Source of the DNA: Betaproteobacteria bacterium HGW-Betaproteobacteria-16
GTDB lineage: Bacteria; Pseudomonadota; Gammaproteobacteria; Burkholderiales; Burkholderiaceae_C
Length of the DNA stretch: 43,965 nucleotides
Direction of reading: 5' to 3'
NCBI GenBank assembly: GCA_002840835.1
Contig: PHCQ01000040.1
Coordinates: 1 to 43,965 of the forward strand
A program made the position numbers and the translations under genes. Below the pieces are notes generated by a model. It made no database searches and was not told the DNA's origin. It worked only from the letters and a program-made list of their open reading frames with translations. Positions 34,416-42,659 of this stretch are shown piece after piece (position 1 is the stretch's first letter; every line of letters starts with the position of its first letter).

Positions 34416-34747
34416 TGAGCACGATTCATACACCAAGCAAGGCCCTGGTTGACCACCGCGTCTACACCATCGCCCTGCGCAAGATGCCCGAGTTCGTTGA
34501 GGTGTTCAATCGGCTGGCAATGCCTATCCTGATAGACACCCTGGGCCATCCGCTGGGCTTCTGGACCAGCGTGGTGGGCCCGCAGAACCAGTTCATCCAT
34601 CTCTGGGCTTACGAAGATCTCGCGGACTACGAGCGCCGCTGCCTGGCGCGCGACACGCACCCGGACTTCCCCGCTTACCTGGCCGCCTCCGGCCACCTGA
34701 TCACTGCGCAGGAAACACGTCTGATCCGCGCGGTGGCCATGCCATAG
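34415..34747 (+). CDS. NIPSNAP-family protein
   Basis: 110 residues from ATG 34415, which shares a base with the flavoprotein stop. DHRVYTIALRKMPEFVEVFN and GFWTSVVGPQNQFIHLWAYE are NIPSNAP-domain patterns (dimeric ferredoxin-like alpha+beta fold). The biochemical role of bacterial NIPSNAP proteins is mostly unknown, although they recur in catabolic operons. No signal peptide. Translational coupling with the flavoprotein suggests linked expression and possibly a shared substrate. Confidence 0.8.
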   Translation: MSTIHTPSKALVDHRVYTIALRKMPEFVEVFNRLAMPILIDTLGHPLGFWTSVVGPQNQFIHLWAYEDLADYERRCLARDTHPDFPAYLAASGHLITAQETRLIRAVAMP

Positions 34748-34817
34748 CCTGGCCATCACCCTGCCCGGATTCGATGCCGGACTACCCTTTCCCCCAACCG
34801 AAACAGGAGACACATCC

Positions 34818-35780
34818 ATGCCACTCGCCAAACTCGCCATGGCGGTTCTGGTCGCAACGACACCATTGCTGCACGCGCAAGATGCGGCCTATCCTCGCCA
34901 GCCGATCAAGCTGATCGTGCCCTTCACACCAGGATCCAGCTCGGACGTGACGGCGCGGGCCATCGCGCAGAAGATTGCCGAGCCGCTGGGCCAACCCGTG
35001 GTGGTTGAGAACCGGCCCGGCGCCAGTGGTGGCATTGGCATGCAGGCCGTGGCGCGCAGCACGCCAGACGGCTACACGCTGGCGGTCGGCACCGTATCGT
35101 CCACGGTGGTGCCCCACATCATTGCGAAGCACGTGCCGTTTGATCTGTTCAAGGACTTCACCGCTGTGGCGACGATGGCCAACACACCGCTGTTGCTCAC
35201 CGTGCAGAATGAGTCGCCCTATATGAAGCTGCAGGATCTGATCGACGCAGCCAAGAAGTCGCCGAAGACGCTGACGTATGGAAACTCGGCCGGGCTGTAC
35301 CGCATCGCGATGGAAGCGGTCAACCATGAGGCGGGCATCGATCTGCTTGGTGTTCCCTTCAGGGGGCCAGCTCAGGCGGCTGCCGACCTGCTCGGAGGGC
35401 GTTTGAGCGTCAACCCTGACGCACTCGGCGCCGCCACCCCGATGCTGGAGGCCAAGCGCATGCGGGCACTGGCGGTCCTCGGCTCAAACCGCACGCCGTC
35501 CCTGCCGGACGTCCCCACCATGCAGGAGCTTGGCTTCAAAGACTTCGCATTCAACGGATGGCTTGGCATTCTGGCCCCAGCCGGGACGCCGGCGCCCATC
35601 ATCGATCGTCTGCACAAGGAAATTGCGCTGGCTGCGAAGTCGCCGGAAATCCAGGCGCTGTATGCCAGGCTCGGCATGGAGGCAACCGTCCTTTCTCCCC
35701 AGGCCTACGCCGCCGAAATGCGCAAGGACTTCGCAAAGTACAGCGAGGTCGCCGAGCAGGCCGGGATCGAGAAGGAATGA
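34818..35780 (+). CDS. Second Bug-family (TctC-like) periplasmic binding protein
   Basis: 320 residues. Short signal peptide MPLAKLAMAVLVATTPLLHA with cleavage at HAQ. AYPRQPIKLIVPFTPGSSSD and QPVVVENRPGASGGIGMQAV are the family motifs; Asp in the GSSSD loop is kept. An AGGAGA ribosome site precedes the ATG. It is clearly diverged from the Bug protein at 31707, so the two likely bind different anions. It precedes an MmgE/PrpD gene in the same operon and lacks membrane partners here. Confidence 0.92.
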   Translation: MPLAKLAMAVLVATTPLLHAQDAAYPRQPIKLIVPFTPGSSSDVTARAIAQKIAEPLGQPVVVENRPGASGGIGMQAVARSTPDGYTLAVGTVSSTVVPHIIAKHVPFDLFKDFTAVATMANTPLLLTVQNESPYMKLQDLIDAAKKSPKTLTYGNSAGLYRIAMEAVNHEAGIDLLGVPFRGPAQAAADLLGGRLSVNPDALGAATPMLEAKRMRALAVLGSNRTPSLPDVPTMQELGFKDFAFNGWLGILAPAGTPAPIIDRLHKEIALAAKSPEIQALYARLGMEATVLSPQAYAAEMRKDFAKYSEVAEQAGIEKE

Positions 35781-35811
35781 GGCCCGAGCAACAAAGCAGG
35801 AAAGGCCGCGC

Positions 35812-37206
35812 ATGAACACTCGCTCTGCTTCCCCATCCGCCTTGGCTGATCTGGCACGACACGCCAGTGCCATGACGATGCAGACAATCCCGGATGACGT
35901 CCGGCTCCAGGCGCGTCTGTGCCTGCTGGACACTGTCGGCTGTATGCTGGCTGGCACAAGGACGCAAGAGGCCACTCTTGCGCTGGCTTGTGAGTCAGAG
36001 ATACCCGGCGAATGTAGTGCGACCGTTGTGGGGACCCCCCATCGCCGAGGATGGCGAGGCGCAATGCGCGTAAACGGCTACCTCGGTGATGTGCTCGAGC
36101 TCAACGACCTCATCGGCGGCCACGCCAGCATCGGCACCGTCGCGGCGACCTTGGCGCTTGCGGAAACCCTGGGGGCAACGGGCGTGCGCACACAGGAGGC
36201 GATTGTTCGCGGGATCGAAGTGACAACGCGAGTGTATGGCGCCGTCTACCCCTCGCTCAAGCGCTACACGGATATGGCTCTGGTACCAGTTGGCATCCCG
36301 TCATCCATCGGTGTTGCCGCGGCCGCAGCCTGCATGCTCGATCTGGACGGCGAGCAGACCCAGTCCGCCATGGCGATCGCAGCTGCATTGGCAGGCTGGT
36401 GCCCAGCGGAGGTGATTTTCGGTAGCGGTGGCACGGTCAAGCCTATGCTCTTTGGTGCGCAACCCGCGGATACAGGAGCAACGGCGGCATGGTACGCCCG
36501 TGCCGGAATGACCGGCCCGACCGAGATCCTGGACAGCAAGACCGGATACTTTTCTACGGTTTCGAACGCGGGCCAGTGGGATGCCGGGGCATGGGAGGGC
36601 CGCTGGGCCCTGTCAGAACCTCGCCGAAAGCTACATGCCTGCTGTGGCTATCTGCATGCTCCAGTTGACGCGATGCGTCGGCTGATTCGTCAATCCGGTC
36701 CCACGCTTGATGAAAGCCGGATTGAGGTCCGGGTGGCGCCCTATGTCGCCGATGTTGTGGCCAAGGATCGCCTGCCGAACTCCTCGAACGACGCACGCTT
36801 TCATCTGCAGTTCTGCATTGCACTGGCCGCCAGCGGCGCCGACGTCATCCTGCCAGAACACAGCATCGACCTGGAACAACAGCTTCAGCGGGCGGATGTC
36901 CAGTACGCCATGAGGCGAATCGAGGTCCGACCGGACCCGGCGCTGACCCACTATCACCAGTGCGAGGTGCGCGTGACGGGTGCCAACGGTCAAGCCACCT
37001 CGCAAGCCATGTCCGCGCCGCGTGGCTCGCCGCAGGCGCCCCTGTCAGAAGACGATGTCATTGAGAAATTCTTGGTGCTGTCGCGGCCGGTTCTTGGTAG
37101 CGAGCGCGCCCGTCGCTTCGCGGACGCCTGTCTTGCACTCGAACAAGTGAGCAATGCGCGTGACCTGATCGCGCTGCTGACGCCCCCCATTGAAGGAAAG
37201 TCATGA
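35812..37206 (+). CDS. MmgE/PrpD-family protein
   Basis: 464 residues from ATG 35812; longer upstream frames overlap the Bug gene and were discarded. The start QARLCLLDTVGCMLAG and the mid-segment NGYLGDVLELNDLIGGHAS fit the all-helical N-domain of the MmgE/PrpD family, whose members include 2-methylcitrate dehydratase, cis-aconitate decarboxylase and other (de)hydratases. The RRKLHACCGYLHAPVDAM segment near residue 270 matches the family's basic Lys/His patch. Substrate unknown. The stop overlaps the MaoC gene start, so a two-step hydration or dehydration is possible. Confidence 0.88.
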   Translation: MNTRSASPSALADLARHASAMTMQTIPDDVRLQARLCLLDTVGCMLAGTRTQEATLALACESEIPGECSATVVGTPHRRGWRGAMRVNGYLGDVLELNDLIGGHASIGTVAATLALAETLGATGVRTQEAIVRGIEVTTRVYGAVYPSLKRYTDMALVPVGIPSSIGVAAAAACMLDLDGEQTQSAMAIAAALAGWCPAEVIFGSGGTVKPMLFGAQPADTGATAAWYARAGMTGPTEILDSKTGYFSTVSNAGQWDAGAWEGRWALSEPRRKLHACCGYLHAPVDAMRRLIRQSGPTLDESRIEVRVAPYVADVVAKDRLPNSSNDARFHLQFCIALAASGADVILPEHSIDLEQQLQRADVQYAMRRIEVRPDPALTHYHQCEVRVTGANGQATSQAMSAPRGSPQAPLSEDDVIEKFLVLSRPVLGSERARRFADACLALEQVSNARDLIALLTPPIEGKS

Positions 37207-37694
37207 GCCACCACCCCAGCTACCGTCCACGTGGCATGTATTTCGAAGATTTCGAGATCGGTCATGTCATTGTCACGTCGCGTCGCACGGTGACGCTGAC
37301 GGACATCGTCAACTTCGCCTGCCTCTCCGGCGACCACAATGCCCCCCACATCGACCACGAGTTCTGCAAAACGCAGTCCTACGGCGAACCGATCGCTCAC
37401 GGTCCGCTGGTGCTGGCCATTGTGGGTGGACTGCAGTGCCTCAGCGGCATCAACGACGGCACCATCATTGCCATGACAGGTCTGGACCAGTGGCGCATGC
37501 ACTTGCCGGTGAAAGCGGGCGACACCATCCACGCACTGATCACGCCAGTAGAGAAGAAGCTCACCAGCAGCGGAACAAAGGGCATCGTGACCTGCGAGCG
37601 CATCGTTAAGAATCAACGCGACGAGACCGTGCATTCCATGGTCATCTCCAACATGTACCGATGCCGCCCCGTGCCGGCCACCGCTACAGCCTGA
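37203..37694 (+). CDS. MaoC-like enoyl-CoA hydratase
   Basis: 163 residues, single hot-dog domain. YFEDFEIGHVIVTSRRTVTL then the hydratase-2 motif SGDHNAPHIDHEF, with Asp44 and His49 as the catalytic pair, and PIAHGPLVLAIVGGL. It should hydrate a trans-enoyl-CoA, or act on a branched enoyl-CoA before aldol cleavage. It closes the operon; a terminator follows within 25 bases. Confidence 0.9.
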   Translation: MSHHPSYRPRGMYFEDFEIGHVIVTSRRTVTLTDIVNFACLSGDHNAPHIDHEFCKTQSYGEPIAHGPLVLAIVGGLQCLSGINDGTIIAMTGLDQWRMHLPVKAGDTIHALITPVEKKLTSSGTKGIVTCERIVKNQRDETVHSMVISNMYRCRPVPATATA

Positions 37695-37718
37695 GTCGAA
37701 CCTACGCTCAAAGAAACG

Positions 37719-37747
37719 AAACCGGGCCTCGAGCCCGGTTTTCTTAT
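37719..37747. terminator. Bidirectional rho-independent terminator
   Basis: A nine-base stem AAACCGGGC / GCCCGGTTT with loop CTCGA, followed by T-rich sequence on the plus strand and by TTCGTTTCTTT on the minus strand. It separates two converging operons (stops at 37694 and 37776). A second perfect hairpin, AGGGCC-CGAA-GGCCCT, sits at 37754-37769. Confidence 0.88.
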
Positions 37748-37775
37748 TGAGGCAGGGCCCGAAGGCCCTTCCTGA

Positions 37776-38927
37776 TCAGAGATCCATCTGCTTGGCAATG
37801 ATGTTGCGCTGGATCTCGTTGGTGCCTCCACCGATAGGACCCACACGCGAGTCGCGGAAGAACATCTGCATGTCGTACTCGTTCGAATAGCCCGCGCCAC
37901 CCAGGATCTGCATACCGATGTCAGCGCACTTGAAGTTGTTCTCGGTACAGACAATTTTGGCGATGGATGCTTCCTGAACGACCCGGTGACCACCATCGAG
38001 CAGCTCGGCCACGCGATAGACCGACTGGCGTGCTGTTTCGGCCATGATCATCATGTCAGCCAGCTTGTGCTGGATGACCTGGAACTGGGAAATCGGCTGG
38101 CCAAACTGGATACGCTCGCGTGCGTAGTCGCGGGCGTACTCGGTGATCTTGAAGCAGTGACCGGCCGAGATGGCGGCCAGGCCCATGCGCTCGAGGCCCA
38201 GGGCGGCCATGATGTTCTTCCATGCTTGGCCCTCGCCCCCGAACAGGTTGGCCGCAGGAACACGAACGTTGTCGAAGAACACTTCATTGGCGTGGGTTGT
38301 GCGACGGCCCAGCATGGACAGCGGACGGATGGTCACGCCTGGTGCATTGGTTGGTACGAGGATGGTGCTGATGCCACTGTGGCGAGCCTGTTTGTCTGTC
38401 TTGACAATGGCCACGAGATAGTCGGCCACGTGCGCGCAGGTGATCCATACCTTGCTGCCATTGATGACGTAGTCGTCCCCATCGCGCACGGCAGAGGTCT
38501 TGATACCTGCGACATCGGAGCCAGTGCCCGGCTCAGACATGGCCAATGCGAGCTTGACTTTGCCAGCGATGATCTTCGGCACGATGTCCTTCTTCATCTC
38601 TGGCGTTCCGAACTTGGCTACGTGCATGCCGGCATAGATGGCTGTGGTAGTGACGCCTTGTGCGATGCCGGTGTAGTAGTAGCCCAGCGTTTCCATGAAG
38701 ACGGCGATGTCCTTGTAGCTCGCGCCCATGCCACCGAGTTCTTCGGGGTAGAAGATGCCCAGGTAGCCGGCATCGGCAAGAGCGTTGTAGGCCTCATGCG
38801 GGAACTCGCGCGCTTCGTCCATTTTGCGCACACGCTCCCAAGGCAGGTGGCGCGAGAGCAAATCCAGCACGCCTTCGCGCATCATGTTTTGCTCTTCGGT
38901 CAATCCGTTGGTGTTGATCAGTGACAT
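37776..38927 (-). CDS. Acyl-CoA dehydrogenase
   Basis: 383 residues. Motifs: AMSEPGTGSDVAGIKTSA, NGSKVWITCAH, FGQPISQFQVIQ and ILGGAGYSNEYDMQMFFRD. Glu246 in LGLERMGLAA is the probable base; the MCAD position reads IGGGTNEIQ. A GAGGAAA ribosome site precedes the ATG. It is the last gene of the minus-strand operon that begins with the CoA transferase at 41851. With MaoC and the thiolase-like protein it could form a dehydrogenation, hydration and cleavage series. Confidence 0.92.
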   Translation of the reverse strand: MSLINTNGLTEEQNMMREGVLDLLSRHLPWERVRKMDEAREFPHEAYNALADAGYLGIFYPEELGGMGASYKDIAVFMETLGYYYTGIAQGVTTTAIYAGMHVAKFGTPEMKKDIVPKIIAGKVKLALAMSEPGTGSDVAGIKTSAVRDGDDYVINGSKVWITCAHVADYLVAIVKTDKQARHSGISTILVPTNAPGVTIRPLSMLGRRTTHANEVFFDNVRVPAANLFGGEGQAWKNIMAALGLERMGLAAISAGHCFKITEYARDYARERIQFGQPISQFQVIQHKLADMMIMAETARQSVYRVAELLDGGHRVVQEASIAKIVCTENNFKCADIGMQILGGAGYSNEYDMQMFFRDSRVGPIGGGTNEIQRNIIAKQMDL

Positions 38928-38949
38928 GTTGTGTTTCCTCGGGTTGGGG

Positions 38950-39384
38950 TCAGATGGGTCGGGCGGCGAACAGTGGGCCGTCTTCGTAGCTCAGCACCAC
39001 CATCTCGACGGGCATACCCGGCGTCCAGATGGTGTTTTCGTTTTCCAGCAGGCGGCAGGCCAGGCGCAGACCCTCATCAAGGTCGACGATCCCTACGGCG
39101 TACGGCGACTCGGTCGCGAAGATGGCAGGTGCGGCGTGAATGCGCGTCCAGGAATAGAGATGTCCGCGCGAGCCCAGCGGAGCCCATGACATATCGGCGG
39201 ACCAGCAATGCGGGCAGACGGGTTTGGGCGGAAAGGTGGCGTGGCCGCAGGCGCCGCAGCGTGTGGTCTGCCAGATTCCTTGCTTCAGCCCTTGCCAGAA
39301 CACAGCAGTGAAGTTCGAGTGGCGAGGCGGGTAGGAGCGGGTGCCTGCCACGGGGATGTTCTCGAGTCGGGTGGTGTGGCTCAT
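38950..39384 (-). CDS. DUF35 zinc-ribbon / OB-fold protein
   Basis: 144 residues from ATG 39384, which overlaps the thiolase-like stop (ATGA). The rubredoxin-like zinc ribbon CGACGHATFPPKPVCPHC holds Cys43, Cys46, Cys57 and Cys60; the OB-fold follows (SRGHLYSWTRIHAA and GIVDLDEGLRLACRL). DUF35 proteins act with thiolase-fold partners: some bind and activate SCP-x-type aldolases (ChsH2 with Ltp2 in cholesterol catabolism), others support acyl-CoA synthases. The tight coupling to the thiolase-like gene strongly suggests a complex. Confidence 0.9.
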   Translation of the reverse strand: MSHTTRLENIPVAGTRSYPPRHSNFTAVFWQGLKQGIWQTTRCGACGHATFPPKPVCPHCWSADMSWAPLGSRGHLYSWTRIHAAPAIFATESPYAVGIVDLDEGLRLACRLLENENTIWTPGMPVEMVVLSYEDGPLFAARPI

Positions 39385-40574
39385 CGCACGGCCTCCAACA
39401 CATGAACCAGGGCAGCGTTGTAATTGCCGAGCTCTCCAGTCGATAGGCCCCAACGTGCATCTTTGACCTGACGTTCGCCTGCGCGACCGCGCAGTTGGTC
39501 TGCCAGCTCGACATAGTTGTAGAGCGAGGTGACGTAGGCGGGGTGACCTCGCGAAGTGAGGCCGCCCGAGGTGGACACGGGAATCCGGCCACCCAGGCGC
39601 GTCTCTCCCTCGAAGGCGGCGCGCGCGCCCTGGCCCTTGGCGACAAGACCGATGGCCTCGCTCACCAGCACTTCGACGATGGTGCAGGGCGCGTAGAGCT
39701 CTGCCAGGTCAAGGTCGGAGGCATTGATGCCCGCCTGCCCATATGCGTCGTGCGAGGCCTGTGCCGCAGATTTGAAGGCGATCATGTCGTTAGGCACATC
39801 GCTGATCTGGTGAGAGCCGTCGTGGAAGAAGCCTCGTCCTCGCACGAGTGCGTAAGGCCGCCCAGTGGCCTTGGCCACGTCTTCACTGGCAAGCACTAGA
39901 CAGGCTGCGCCATCGCCTCGCGGCGGCACATCGTACAGACCAAGCGGCTCCACGATGGGCCGCTGCGCCACCACTTCGTCGAGCGTGATGGGTTTCCGGT
40001 ACTGTGCCAGGGGGTTCAACGAGGCGTGGTGGCGGTTCTTCACTGCCACGGCACCGAGTTGTTCGCGCGTGGCCCCGTGTTCATGCATGTAGCGCGTGGC
40101 ATCCATCGCATACCAGGCGATGGGTGTGAAACCGGCCGAGGTGTGGAAGTCCACGTCGCCTGTAGTACGCATGCTGCTCATCATGTGTTCAGCAGCCGAT
40201 ACGGCGCTTTCCATATTGATGCCCAAGGCGAGGGCCACATCCGTGCGGCCCAGCAGGATCTCGTCGCAGGCCTTGTCGAAGGCGAGCGCGGCGGTCATTC
40301 CGTTGCCCATCACCTCCATCACACTGCCACGGCAGGACAGTCCCAGTTGACCAATGAGGAACGTGTGGAAGTACTTCTGCCGCGTGTAAGGTCGCGGCAG
40401 TGTGAATATCAGGCTCTGGATATCCTCCTTGTTCACGCCGGCATCGCGCACGGCTTCGGCGACCAGGCGCGCCATGATTTCATGTTCGAGCGTTTGCACG
40501 GCTGCGTCGTCTGCCGTCTGATGGCGACCTACGGGAATCGCGCTCGCGCCGATGAGGGCGACCCGACGCGTCAT
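39381..40574 (-). CDS. Thiolase-fold protein lacking the nucleophilic Cys, possible retro-aldolase
   Basis: 397 residues, SCP-x/Ltp-like. The segment normally carrying the catalytic Cys (NNNCATGSTAL in the protein at 13416) reads EVMGNGMTAAL, so Met89 replaces it. Other changed loops are ELYAPCTIVEV (HDCF), SRGHPAYVTSLY (GHPLGATG) and ELGNYNAALVHVLE (NLGLGGACVV), bringing in Tyr residues. Such thiolase-fold proteins with a DUF35 partner include the steroid side-chain aldolase Ltp2, which uses Tyr. I infer retro-aldol cleavage of a 3-hydroxyacyl-CoA; the sequence alone does not prove it. Both ends overlap neighbouring genes in ATGA style. Confidence 0.85.
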   Translation of the reverse strand: MTRRVALIGASAIPVGRHQTADDAAVQTLEHEIMARLVAEAVRDAGVNKEDIQSLIFTLPRPYTRQKYFHTFLIGQLGLSCRGSVMEVMGNGMTAALAFDKACDEILLGRTDVALALGINMESAVSAAEHMMSSMRTTGDVDFHTSAGFTPIAWYAMDATRYMHEHGATREQLGAVAVKNRHHASLNPLAQYRKPITLDEVVAQRPIVEPLGLYDVPPRGDGAACLVLASEDVAKATGRPYALVRGRGFFHDGSHQISDVPNDMIAFKSAAQASHDAYGQAGINASDLDLAELYAPCTIVEVLVSEAIGLVAKGQGARAAFEGETRLGGRIPVSTSGGLTSRGHPAYVTSLYNYVELADQLRGRAGERQVKDARWGLSTGELGNYNAALVHVLEAVR

Positions 40575-41851
40575 GCGGATACCCCTTCGACGACACCGAA
40601 AGCGCCGGCCTCTCGCAGCGCGGCGATGCGTTCTTCGCCATAGCCCAGTACATCGCGCAGCACCTCGTCGCTGTGGGCGCCAACGGCTGGCGCCGCCTGA
40701 GGGGCCACCGGGGGTGTGCGCGACATCCTGATGGGCGACGCAATGTTGGGAATCCAGCCCTTGACCGGGTGTGGTATCCGCGTGACCAGATCGCGCGAAC
40801 GCACCTCATCAGAGGCCAGCGCTTCGCTCAGGGTCTTTACTTGTCCGTGTGGCACGTTGGCCGCACGCAATTTGGGGGCCCAGTGACTCCAGGGCTGGGC
40901 AGAGAATGTTTCATCCATGACCTTGAAGAGGCGCTCGCGCTCGCGCAAGCGGTTGACGCGCTGCGACAGTACGGCGTCATGTGCGAGATCGGGCCGTTCT
41001 AGCACTTGCTCGAAGAGGCGTTGGTAGATCTTGTCGTTGCCGCAATTGATGTAGAACGGTTTGTCCTGCGCCATGAACACACCTGACGGACAGGTGTCCG
41101 GGCTCACGTTGCCATTGCGTCTGGGTTCATAGCCAGTAGTCAGATGCTGCATGGCACCGAAGCCTGTCATCAGAATCGCTGTGTCGAGCAGTGCCACCTC
41201 AACACGTTGGCCGACACCGTCCTTTGCCCGGGCCAGCAGGGCCAGCAGGATGGCATTCGTGGCGGTCATGGCAGTGGCGGTGTCCATCACGGCGGCGCCG
41301 GTGCGCACGCCCTGTCTGTCGGCATAGCCGTTCATGGAAATGAAACCGCTCTCTGCTTGCACGATCGGGTCAAATCCCAGGCGGTCGGCGTATGGTCCCT
41401 CACGTCCGTACGCGGAGACAGAACAGTAGATAAGTCGTGGATTGATTCGCGAGCAGGTCTCGGGGTCGAGGCCGAAGCGTTCCATCACGCCGGAAGAGAA
41501 GTTCTCCACCACGACGTCGGCCTGAGCGATCAGATCCTTCACCACCTGCAGGCCCGCCTCGCTCTTGAGGTCAATGGCCAAGCTCTTTTTGTTTCGATTC
41601 GTCCAGAGGAACGGGCCGCCCTGTGCGGGAATTTCAGGGTCCACGGTGGGGTAGTGACGAAAGTCGTCGCCTCGCAGAGGGGCCTCGATCTTGACAACGT
41701 CAGCGCCGAAGTCGCCGAGCGTCATCGTGGCCAGGGGCCCCGCGACAAAGTGAGTGAAGTCCACTACTTTCAGGCCCTGAAGCACTGGTGCGGCCGTTGC
41801 TGTTGGCGGGCGGTGAACGGGCAAGGCGTCGATGCGTTGCTGATCAAACAT
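40571..41851 (-). CDS. CoA-transferase family III (CaiB/BaiF, formyl-CoA-transferase type)
   Basis: 426 residues with a roughly 25-residue lead before LQGLKVVDFTHFVAGPLATM. Features: NRNKKSLAIDLKSEAGLQ, ENFSSGVMERFGLD, and Asp190 in GAAVMDTATAM, the position of the acyl-anhydride-forming Asp169 of formyl-CoA transferase. That Asp and the absence of the racemase GHDxNY motif favour a true CoA transferase over a racemase. It would load CoA onto the incoming acid at the start of the route. It heads the minus-strand operon; GGAGA precedes the ATG, and a promoter and palindromic operator lie 16-55 bases upstream. Confidence 0.9.
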   Translation of the reverse strand: MFDQQRIDALPVHRPPTATAAPVLQGLKVVDFTHFVAGPLATMTLGDFGADVVKIEAPLRGDDFRHYPTVDPEIPAQGGPFLWTNRNKKSLAIDLKSEAGLQVVKDLIAQADVVVENFSSGVMERFGLDPETCSRINPRLIYCSVSAYGREGPYADRLGFDPIVQAESGFISMNGYADRQGVRTGAAVMDTATAMTATNAILLALLARAKDGVGQRVEVALLDTAILMTGFGAMQHLTTGYEPRRNGNVSPDTCPSGVFMAQDKPFYINCGNDKIYQRLFEQVLERPDLAHDAVLSQRVNRLRERERLFKVMDETFSAQPWSHWAPKLRAANVPHGQVKTLSEALASDEVRSRDLVTRIPHPVKGWIPNIASPIRMSRTPPVAPQAAPAVGAHSDEVLRDVLGYGEERIAALREAGAFGVVEGVSA

Positions 41852-41866
41852 GCTAATCTCCAGATC

Positions 41867-41881
41867 AATGGTTCAACCATT
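41867..41881. promoter_or_regulatory. GntR (FadR/FCD-type) operator, perfect 15-bp palindrome
   Basis: AATGGTT-C-AACCATT is a perfect inverted repeat and contains TGGT-TCA-ACCA, the core recognised by FCD-type GntR regulators. It overlaps the end of the -10 box of the minus-strand CoA transferase promoter and lies between that gene and the divergent nitroreductase gene. A GntR/FCD gene is encoded 0.8 kb away. Confidence 0.78.
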
Positions 41882-41906
41882 ATACTTTTTGCCGGCGAGT
41901 TGGCAA
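41879..41906 (-). promoter_or_regulatory. Sigma70 promoter of the CoA-transferase operon
   Basis: Reading the minus strand: TTGCCA (41906-41901), 16-base spacer, consensus TATAAT (41884-41879), then the palindromic operator. Transcription would start about at the operator, giving a leader of about 20 bases before ATG 41851. Confidence 0.75.
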
Positions 41907-41949
41907 GACCAAGCCACTGCATTCCATCCGACATATCTGGAGACTCGAC

Positions 41950-42651
41950 ATGGAACCAAGCTTTGAAATCCCCTGGTCCAACGACCACGCAGCCCTGGAC
42001 CGCCTGACTGCGGGGCGTCATAGTTGCCGCGGATTTCTGCCAGTGCCAGTACCTAGGGCATTGCAGATGAAATTGCTCTATATCGCGCAGCGCACCGCGT
42101 CCTGGTGCAACTCGCAGCCCTGGCGAGTGCACATCACCGAAGGTGCTGGCACAGAGCGCTTCCGGGAGGCGATGTTGTCACCCAAGACCGAAGACGAGGT
42201 GGGGCCGGATTTCGCCTGGCCTGCCGAGTACCGGAGTGTCTACCGCCAGCGGCGCCTGGATTGCGCCCTGCAACTCTACGACTGCGTGGGGATCGCTCGC
42301 GGAGATCGGGAGGCCTCAGCACAACAGGCTCGAGAGAACTTCCGTCTTTTTGGAGCTCCGCATGTGGCCATGGTCACCACCGACGCCGCATTGGGCGTCT
42401 ATGGGGCTGTGGACTGCGGTGGGTATGTCGCCAACTTCCTGTTGGCAGCACGCAGCCTGGGCGTGGCCAGCATTGCACAGGCAGCACTGGCATCCCGACC
42501 GGCGCGAGTGCGCGAGTTCTTCGGACTTGGCGACGACCGGCTTGTGGTGTGTGGAATCTCATTCGGCTATGCCGACGAATCGCATGCCGCCAATGGCTTC
42601 AGGACTGCTCGCGCCTCGCCGGAAGATGTGGCGGACTGGCGGTCAACATGA
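41950..42651 (+). CDS. Nitroreductase-family flavoprotein
   Basis: 233 residues, FMN-dependent nitroreductase fold. RHSCRGF near the N-terminus contacts the FMN phosphate, SWCNSQPWRV is the family's conserved segment, and GAVDCGGYVANFLLAARSLG is the central helix. CTGGAGA precedes the ATG. Family members reduce nitro groups, quinones or enones with NAD(P)H. It diverges from the CoA-transferase operon over a shared GntR operator, so it probably belongs to the same regulon. An enone or ring-reduction role would suit the pathway; that is inference. Confidence 0.87.
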   Translation: MEPSFEIPWSNDHAALDRLTAGRHSCRGFLPVPVPRALQMKLLYIAQRTASWCNSQPWRVHITEGAGTERFREAMLSPKTEDEVGPDFAWPAEYRSVYRQRRLDCALQLYDCVGIARGDREASAQQARENFRLFGAPHVAMVTTDAALGVYGAVDCGGYVANFLLAARSLGVASIAQAALASRPARVREFFGLGDDRLVVCGISFGYADESHAANGFRTARASPEDVADWRST

Positions 42652-42659
42652 GCCGTACG

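Noticed and set aside
34446..34455. TGGTTGACCA inside the start of the NIPSNAP gene, as a third GntR site
   Set aside because: The spacer is two bases instead of three, it is within coding sequence and there is no promoter; likely chance.
37754..37769. Second hairpin AGGGCC-CGAA-GGCCCT as a separate terminator
   Set aside because: No T-run follows on either strand; probably accessory to the terminator just before it.
31707..42651. Calling the region a steroid or bile-acid degradation cluster
   Set aside because: KstD-like, MaoC and DUF35/thiolase genes resemble parts of such clusters, but no ring-opening enzymes (HsaA-D, KshAB type) are present and these families have wider substrate ranges.
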